Shown: positions 59,219 to 64,000 of the stretch, piece after piece
Layout of the letters: every line of letters begins with the position of its first letter
How positions within the stretch are numbered: the first letter of the stretch is position 1
DNA from: JAALKW01 sp963974485
Lineage (GTDB): Bacteria; Pseudomonadota; Gammaproteobacteria; Legionellales; Legionellaceae
Direction: 5' to 3'
Assembly: GCA_963974485.1 (NCBI GenBank)
Contig: CAXBBS010000001.1
Coordinates: forward strand, 315,550 to 379,549
Length of the DNA stretch: 64,000 bases
Translations under genes and position numbers: made by a program
Notes under the pieces: generated by a model
Told to the model about the DNA's origin: nothing
The model's database searches: none
Seen by the model: only the letters and a program-made list of their open reading frames with translations

Positions 59219-60522
59219 AAATCATGTTGACCCTGATAGGCCTTGGGCTTGCTGCCTGCACCACGGCCCATGCAGCAACCAAACCCTTGCATATTGAACG
59301 CTGGACAACAAGCCAAGGCACCCCCGTTGTGTTCTACCAAGCCATGGAAATTCCTATGCTCGATATGAGTCTCGCCTTTAGGGCGGGCACCGCCTATGAT
59401 GGCCCTCGTTTTGGACTCAGCACACTCACCACACGCCTCATGAACCAAGGCAATGGGGGACTTGATGCAACGACAATAGCCACTAGCCTCGAAGATACGG
59501 GCGCACAATACAACAACGAAAACAACCGTGACATGGTGCTCTTGCATTTGCGTACACTCACGTCACCTGAGCTACTCAAGCAAGCCGTTGATACGTTTTC
59601 TTTAATGGCCTCACGCCCAGACTTTCCCGAAAAAGCTTTCGAGCGTGAAAAAAATCAACAACGTATGGCCATCCGCCACGCCTTAGAGTCACCTGACGAC
59701 ATTGCGAACCAAACGTTTTTTCAAGCACTGTATCAAAACCACCCTTACGCGCACCCTGTCAACGGCGAATTAAAAACGCTCGACGCCATCACGGTCGAAG
59801 ACGTACGGCGCTTTCACCGCACGTTATTTGTCAGCCAAAATGCGACGATTGTCCTCGTGGGCGCGCTGGATACAGCACAAGCTAAAAAGCTTGCAGAGCA
59901 ACTAACCGAACAACTTCCAAAAGGCAAAGCAGCACCTCATATCAAAGCAACCAAGGCTTTAACCGAAGCCATGGATATCAACGTGCCGTTTCCTTCATCA
60001 CAGACCGTATTACGCTTAGGCCAACTGGGTATTACGCATCATGACGCAGAATATTTCCCCTTGGTGGTTGGAAATTACACTTTAGGGGGCGGAAGCTTGG
60101 TTTCACGCCTCGCCGAAGAATTACGTGAAAAACGAGGCTTAACCTATGGCGTCAGCAGCCAATTCTTACCACTACCTGAGCGTGGGCCTTTTATCATTGG
60201 CCTTGCAACCCAAGGTGCCCAAGCAAAAACGGCTGAAACACTCACACGAGAAACACTTTCACAATTTATAAAAACAGGCCCGAGCGATGAAGAGCTCAAA
60301 GCCGCACAAGAATACCTTGTGGGAAGTTTTCCTCTGTCACTTGCAACCAACCAGAGTATGGCAAGCCTGTTGCTCAAAATGAAGTTCTATCAATTACCCG
60401 ATGATTATTTAGATACATACACCAATAATATTCGCGCGGTTAATATTGAGCAGATTAAAACGGCCTTTAAAAAAAGCATTCAGCCTCATCGCTTGTTGCA
60501 AGTCATGGTTGGAAAGGTATGA
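59215..60522 (+). CDS. M16-family peptidase, non-catalytic partner
   Basis: The 435-residue exported protein (signal peptide MKIMLTLIGLGLAACTTAHA, where LAAC could also be a lipobox) is related to M16 but lacks HxxEH: the corresponding helix reads FGLSTLTTRLMNQGNGG. It keeps the C-terminal substrate-binding motif REKRGLTYGVSSQF. Such subunits pair with an active M16 protein, as in mitochondrial processing peptidase. The tight overlap with the active gene agrees. Confidence 0.92.
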   Translation: MKIMLTLIGLGLAACTTAHAATKPLHIERWTTSQGTPVVFYQAMEIPMLDMSLAFRAGTAYDGPRFGLSTLTTRLMNQGNGGLDATTIATSLEDTGAQYNNENNRDMVLLHLRTLTSPELLKQAVDTFSLMASRPDFPEKAFEREKNQQRMAIRHALESPDDIANQTFFQALYQNHPYAHPVNGELKTLDAITVEDVRRFHRTLFVSQNATIVLVGALDTAQAKKLAEQLTEQLPKGKAAPHIKATKALTEAMDINVPFPSSQTVLRLGQLGITHHDAEYFPLVVGNYTLGGGSLVSRLAEELREKRGLTYGVSSQFLPLPERGPFIIGLATQGAQAKTAETLTRETLSQFIKTGPSDEELKAAQEYLVGSFPLSLATNQSMASLLLKMKFYQLPDDYLDTYTNNIRAVNIEQIKTAFKKSIQPHRLLQVMVGKV

Positions 60523-60526
60523 AACC

Positions 60527-61117
60527 ATGAAGCAGGGTGTTCGCATCATTGGAGGCCATCATCGCGGAAAAAACATTACGTTTCCAGATGAGCTAGGTCT
60601 TCGCCCCACACCGAGCCGCATCCGTGAAACATTGTTTAATTGGCTCATGAACACAGTTCGTGGTGCCCGCTGCCTCGACGCATTCGCTGGCAGTGGCGCA
60701 CTCGGCTTCGAAGCCTGGTCACGCGGCGCATCGGATGTGACCTTGCTCGAACAATCCCGCGTTACAGCCACGCACTTAAAAAAACAAGCCGCCACCTTTA
60801 AATCCAGTACGCTCCATGTGGTGCATATGGACGCAATTGTATACCTGAACAATCACACACCTTCATTTGATATTATTTTTCTTGATCCGCCGTTTGGAAA
60901 GCCCCAATTATTACTGAATAGCATCACATGCCTTGAACAATCATCGACGCTCTGCCCTGGCGGCTTGCTTTACACCGAGTCATCCGAAGCGCTTACGCTG
61001 AACCCTACGCTGTGGGAAACACTTAAATCCAAAAAAGCCGGCACTGTGATTTACGCCCTTCATCAAAAACGAGACAACATTTCATGCGCCTCAACCTCAT
61101 CGGGCCCGGCCGCCTAG
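60527..61117 (+). CDS. rsmD: 16S rRNA (guanine966-N2)-methyltransferase RsmD
   Basis: The ATG at 60527 (GGAAAGG upstream) gives MKQGVRIIGGHHRGKNI, the standard start; longer in-frame starts lie in the M16 gene. The 196-residue enzyme has the SAM-binding DAFAGSGALGFEAWSRGA and the catalytic DIIFLDPPFGKP (NPPY-like). It methylates G966 of 16S rRNA. Its 3' end overlaps the next gene by 34 bp. Confidence 0.95.
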   Translation: MKQGVRIIGGHHRGKNITFPDELGLRPTPSRIRETLFNWLMNTVRGARCLDAFAGSGALGFEAWSRGASDVTLLEQSRVTATHLKKQAATFKSSTLHVVHMDAIVYLNNHTPSFDIIFLDPPFGKPQLLLNSITCLEQSSTLCPGGLLYTESSEALTLNPTLWETLKSKKAGTVIYALHQKRDNISCASTSSGPAA

Positions 61118-61935
61118 GCAAGGCCCTTGCTGCATCGCTTATATCTACAGGCGAGCACGAGCTACTTAGCGTGTATCATCCTAAGCTTACATCTGCACAG
61201 CATGCTGTCTGTGCACTTGGGCATGGCATGGCCATCGACAACTTAAAATTACTTCCCAAGGCTGATATTACGTTCATTACATGCCCTGATGACAAGATGC
61301 CTGGGCTTATTAATAAACTATCTGAAGCTATGATTATTCAGCCGAATAGCATCGTGATGCATTTGAGTGGCATCTTAAGCTCAGATATTCTCATGCCTTT
61401 AAAACAGCAAGGGGCACATATTGCAAGCTTGCACCCCCTCAAGGCCTTTCGAACAGCCAGCACGCCCGACACCAACGCATTCCAAGGCGTTAACTGCGCC
61501 ATCGAAGGAGATAATAAGGCTATCCATAAATTAACGCCTCTGTGGCAAGCTATGGGCGCTCATATCTTTAAGTTAGATTCAGAAAAAAAAGCCGCTTATC
61601 ATGCCGCCGCGGTGATGGCTTCAAATTATTTAGTGACCTTGGCCGCCGAAGCGAGTCAATTATTTGAAATCTCTGGCGTACCTCCAGCAAACGCTCGCGA
61701 AATTTGCATACAACTCATGCAAACAAGCTTAGATAATCTCAAGCAAACCGACACACCAAAACAAGCGCTTACAGGACCGTTGGTTAGAGGTGATTTACAC
61801 ACGATTCAAAAACATCTTGATGCTATCAAATTAGAACAAACAAAAAATCTTTATTGCGCGGCCGGGCTTGCAACACTACCGATGACTAATTTAGATAAAG
61901 AACGTCACGCCATGATCAAAAAAATGTTAAGATAA
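61084..61935 (+). CDS. Rossmann-fold DUF2520 protein
   Basis: The 283-residue protein starts with a Rossmann nucleotide-binding unit (MRLNLIGPGRLGKALAASLI) and has ITFITCPDDKMPGLI, HLSGILSSDIL and SLHPLKAFRTA, then a helical C-terminal domain (YHAAAVMASNYLVTLAAEAS). This two-domain plan is the DUF2520 family, related to NADP-dependent 6-phosphogluconate and ketopantoate-type dehydrogenases. The substrate is unknown. Confidence 0.88.
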   Translation: MRLNLIGPGRLGKALAASLISTGEHELLSVYHPKLTSAQHAVCALGHGMAIDNLKLLPKADITFITCPDDKMPGLINKLSEAMIIQPNSIVMHLSGILSSDILMPLKQQGAHIASLHPLKAFRTASTPDTNAFQGVNCAIEGDNKAIHKLTPLWQAMGAHIFKLDSEKKAAYHAAAVMASNYLVTLAAEASQLFEISGVPPANAREICIQLMQTSLDNLKQTDTPKQALTGPLVRGDLHTIQKHLDAIKLEQTKNLYCAAGLATLPMTNLDKERHAMIKKMLR

Positions 61936-61985
61936 ACAACAAAATTACCAGCCTTCCGCTGCTCTAATATTATGCCGAGAAATTC

Positions 61986-63863
61986 ATGAGTATTTTATCG
62001 TTAAATAAAGTCACGCTACACTTAGCCAATAACACCATATTGAATAACGTTGACTGGCAAATTCACCCCAAAGAACGTATTGCGCTCGTGGGTCGAAACG
62101 GTGCCGGAAAATCAACGTTAATCAAACTTCTTCAGGGCGATCTTATACAAGATAGCGGGCAAATTAACAAACAAAGTGGCTTGCGTGTTGCGGGGCTTAT
62201 GCAGGACGTGCCGATAAGCAAGCACGAAACGGTTTATCATTTTTTAGTACATCATCTCGGAAAACTAGGTGAAGTTTTATCAGAATACCGCGCGACATCG
62301 ATTGCAGGCGATCTTGACCGCATGGCCGTATGCCAAGAACATATTGAAACGTTCAATGCCTGGGACATGCTCCCGCGTGTTGAAAGCATGGCAAGTCATT
62401 TAAGCTTACCGATGGATGCTTCCATGAATAGCCTTTCGGGTGGAATGCGACGTCGGGCACTCTTAGGCGCTGCACTGCTCGCCGATGCCGACTTACTTTT
62501 ACTCGATGAGCCAACGAACCATCTCGACGTCGATACAATTGAGTGGCTCGAAGGATATTTAACTACCTATCCAGGCAGTGTGTTAGTCGTGACCCATGAT
62601 CGGCAGTTTTTAGCGAATATCGCCAACTGCATTGTCGAAATTGACCGCGGAGCGCTTTATCGCCACGCCTGCGATTACGAAACCTATCTTGACCGACAAG
62701 AAGCGAATCGCGTCACCGAGCAAACGCATAACGCACTGTTTGATAAACGCCTTAAAGAAGAGGAAGCTTGGCTGCGTCAAGGTGTTAAAGCACGCCGCAC
62801 GCGCAACGAGGGTCGCGTCAGACGACTCGAAGCCATGCGTAATACGCACCGCGATCGACGCAACCAAACCGGTCAAGTTAAAAACGTGCAACTGGATGTA
62901 AGCTCATCTGGTAAAATGGTGATTGAGGCAAAAAACATAGATTACCACATAGAACAAAAACACATTATTTCTGATTTTTCATGCGTCCTCATGCGCGGTG
63001 ATAAACTCGGGATTATTGGGCCCAACGGCTGCGGAAAAACCACCCTTGTTCGTTTACTCTTAGGTGATTTAGAGCCTTCATCAGGAAGCATACGTCTAGG
63101 AACCTCGCTTAAAATCGCTTATTTTGACCAACTTCGTCGCGAACTTGACGAAAAACAAACCGTCATGGCTAATGTGGGTGAAGGTCGTGACTTTGTCACC
63201 ATCAACGGCCAAGAAAAGCATGTTGCCTCCTACCTCCGTGACTTTTTATTCGAGCCCGAACGTTTTAACCAACCCGTGTCATCGCTATCAGGTGGCGAAC
63301 GTAACCGCTTATTACTTGCCAAACTGTTTGCTAAACCGGTTAATTTATTGGTCATGGATGAGCCGACCAATGATTTGGATATCGAAACACTTGAGTTACT
63401 AGAATCCATGCTCGGCGATTACCCCGGAACACTTATTCTTATCAGTCATGACCGTAAATTTATTAATAACATCGTGAGTAGCGTGCTCGTTTATGAAGAT
63501 AATGGCCATTTTAGTGAGTTTTTTGGTGGATATGACGATTATCGTCGCCATCAAAAACAACAAGAAAGCATCAAAAAGCAAGAGGGCATAAAAAAACCAG
63601 CGCCTAAAACTGCAACTCAAATTAAACCAAAACCAACATCATTCTTGAGCCAAGCGGAGCAACGCGAGCTCAAACAGCTCCCAAAACGCATCGAACAATT
63701 GGAAGCACGCATTAAAACCATGCACACCGAGATGGGCGCGCCTGAGTTCTACCAACGCCCAGCGGATGAGATAACAAAGCTGACCGAAGCATGTAGCCAA
63801 GATGAGGCCACGCTTTCAGAAGTCTATGCGCGTTGGGAATGGCTTGAAGATCATTCAAGCTAA
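61986..63863 (+). CDS. uup: ABC-F ATPase Uup
   Basis: The 625-residue protein has two ABC domains: Walker A GRNGAGKSTLIKLL and GPNGCGKTTLVRLL, signatures LSGGMRRRALLGAAL and LSGGERNRLLLAKLF, Walker B LLLLDEPTNHLD and LLVMDEPTNDLD, with the interdomain linker (ARRTRNEGRVRRLEAMR). The C-terminal 90 residues form a coiled coil (QAEQRELKQLPKRIEQLEAR), which is diagnostic for Uup and binds DNA or ribosome. It acts in translation or prevents tandem-repeat excision. No neighbours overlap. Confidence 0.95.
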   Translation: MSILSLNKVTLHLANNTILNNVDWQIHPKERIALVGRNGAGKSTLIKLLQGDLIQDSGQINKQSGLRVAGLMQDVPISKHETVYHFLVHHLGKLGEVLSEYRATSIAGDLDRMAVCQEHIETFNAWDMLPRVESMASHLSLPMDASMNSLSGGMRRRALLGAALLADADLLLLDEPTNHLDVDTIEWLEGYLTTYPGSVLVVTHDRQFLANIANCIVEIDRGALYRHACDYETYLDRQEANRVTEQTHNALFDKRLKEEEAWLRQGVKARRTRNEGRVRRLEAMRNTHRDRRNQTGQVKNVQLDVSSSGKMVIEAKNIDYHIEQKHIISDFSCVLMRGDKLGIIGPNGCGKTTLVRLLLGDLEPSSGSIRLGTSLKIAYFDQLRRELDEKQTVMANVGEGRDFVTINGQEKHVASYLRDFLFEPERFNQPVSSLSGGERNRLLLAKLFAKPVNLLVMDEPTNDLDIETLELLESMLGDYPGTLILISHDRKFINNIVSSVLVYEDNGHFSEFFGGYDDYRRHQKQQESIKKQEGIKKPAPKTATQIKPKPTSFLSQAEQRELKQLPKRIEQLEARIKTMHTEMGAPEFYQRPADEITKLTEACSQDEATLSEVYARWEWLEDHSS

Positions 63864-64000
63864 ACCAAAACGCACTAGCGCAACGTAATGCTTGTGGGGC
63901 CAATTAATGTTGTCGCGCCTGAATCTTTGCAGGTAACAAAATCACCTGATCCTGCCATGAAATGACGGACACCCTGCTAAGAGAGTAAAATCTAAAGCAG
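63864..64000 (-). other. Right-edge sequence, possible partial minus-strand gene
   Basis: On the minus strand an open frame enters from the right edge and ends near 63899 (WQDQVILLPAKIQARQH), and another short frame (MAGSGDFVTCKDSGATTLIG and a few more residues) ends near 63875. Either could be the end of a gene outside the window; neither can be assigned. No tRNA or terminator is obvious. Confidence 0.3.

Noticed and set aside
1..64000. tRNA, rRNA, insertion sequences, integrase and prophage genes
   Set aside because: None recognised by eye on either strand; the toxin-antitoxin pairs are the only mobile-type genes and carry no flanking repeats that I could see.

Overview
The window looks like a chromosomal segment of a gammaproteobacterium, most likely of the order Legionellales (Legionella/Coxiella/Aquicella-like); this placement is inferred from content, not from any search. 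Support comes from gammaproteobacterial gene orders (rppH-ptsP-lgt-thyA; ftsY-ftsE-ftsX-rpoH; pepP-ubiH-ubiI; rnr-rlmB; engB beside cytochrome c4), Coq7 in place of UbiF, a short MetG, a soluble RnfB, a DUF4254 protein, PagP, and several orphan genes that look like host-directed effectors or surface proteins. Base composition is moderate by eye and was not counted. I saw no rRNA, tRNA, CRISPR array or recognisable transposase.

Layout. 1-4.8 kb: an orphan gene cut by the left edge, a secreted papain-like protease, and a coupled minus-strand trio (retropepsin-like protease, 7TM inactive transglutaminase, RimK-like ATP-grasp ligase). 5-12.1 kb: a cold-shock-domain protein with a long N-terminal tail, then a tightly overlapping MoxR-DUF58-DUF4381-BatA-BatB-BatC-BatD operon, a chaperone/VWA envelope module. 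12.2-14.5 kb: a SPOR domain fused to a probable outer-membrane barrel and a secreted cysteine-paired beta-propeller. 14.5-21.6 kb: engB, a MazF-type toxin-antitoxin pair, cytochrome c4, an orphan membrane protein, parC, a DUF2089/YIP1 pair and a YafQ/DinJ pair. 21.7-28.5 kb: ubiI, ubiH, pepP, coq7, a PiT phosphate carrier and an APC permease. 28.6-33.2 kb: an accessory block with pagP, an 838-residue membrane protein carrying a pentapeptide glycine repeat, DUF4254 and a small secreted protein.

33.2-46 kb: rnr, rlmB, a YgjP-like metalloprotein, YchJ, ubiX, metG, soluble rnfB, an intact DUF4143 AAA protein behind a large palindromic promoter, glmU, a decayed second DUF4143 gene, gtrA and ansA. 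45.6-50.8 kb: rppH-ptsP-lgt-thyA plus a thiamine pyrophosphokinase. 50.9-54.2 kb: a second SPOR-barrel protein, a putative DXD glycosyltransferase effector with a C-terminal IQ-like motif, and orphan small ORFs. 54.3-64 kb: rpoH-ftsX-ftsE-ftsY divergent from two M16 peptidases, rsmD, a DUF2520 protein and uup.

How the genes work together: most are housekeeping (ubiquinone ring hydroxylation with all three hydroxylases within 5 kb, RNA decay, lipoprotein and cell-division functions). The accessory genes concentrate on the envelope (PagP, Bat proteins, SPOR-barrels, propeller, GtrA) and on probable host interaction (papain-like protease, DXD glycosyltransferase, large orphan membrane proteins). 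The strongest candidates for undescribed biology are the DXD/IQ protein at 52.0-53.5 kb, the pair of SPOR-barrel fusions, and the palindromic promoter of the DUF4143 gene at 40.1 kb.
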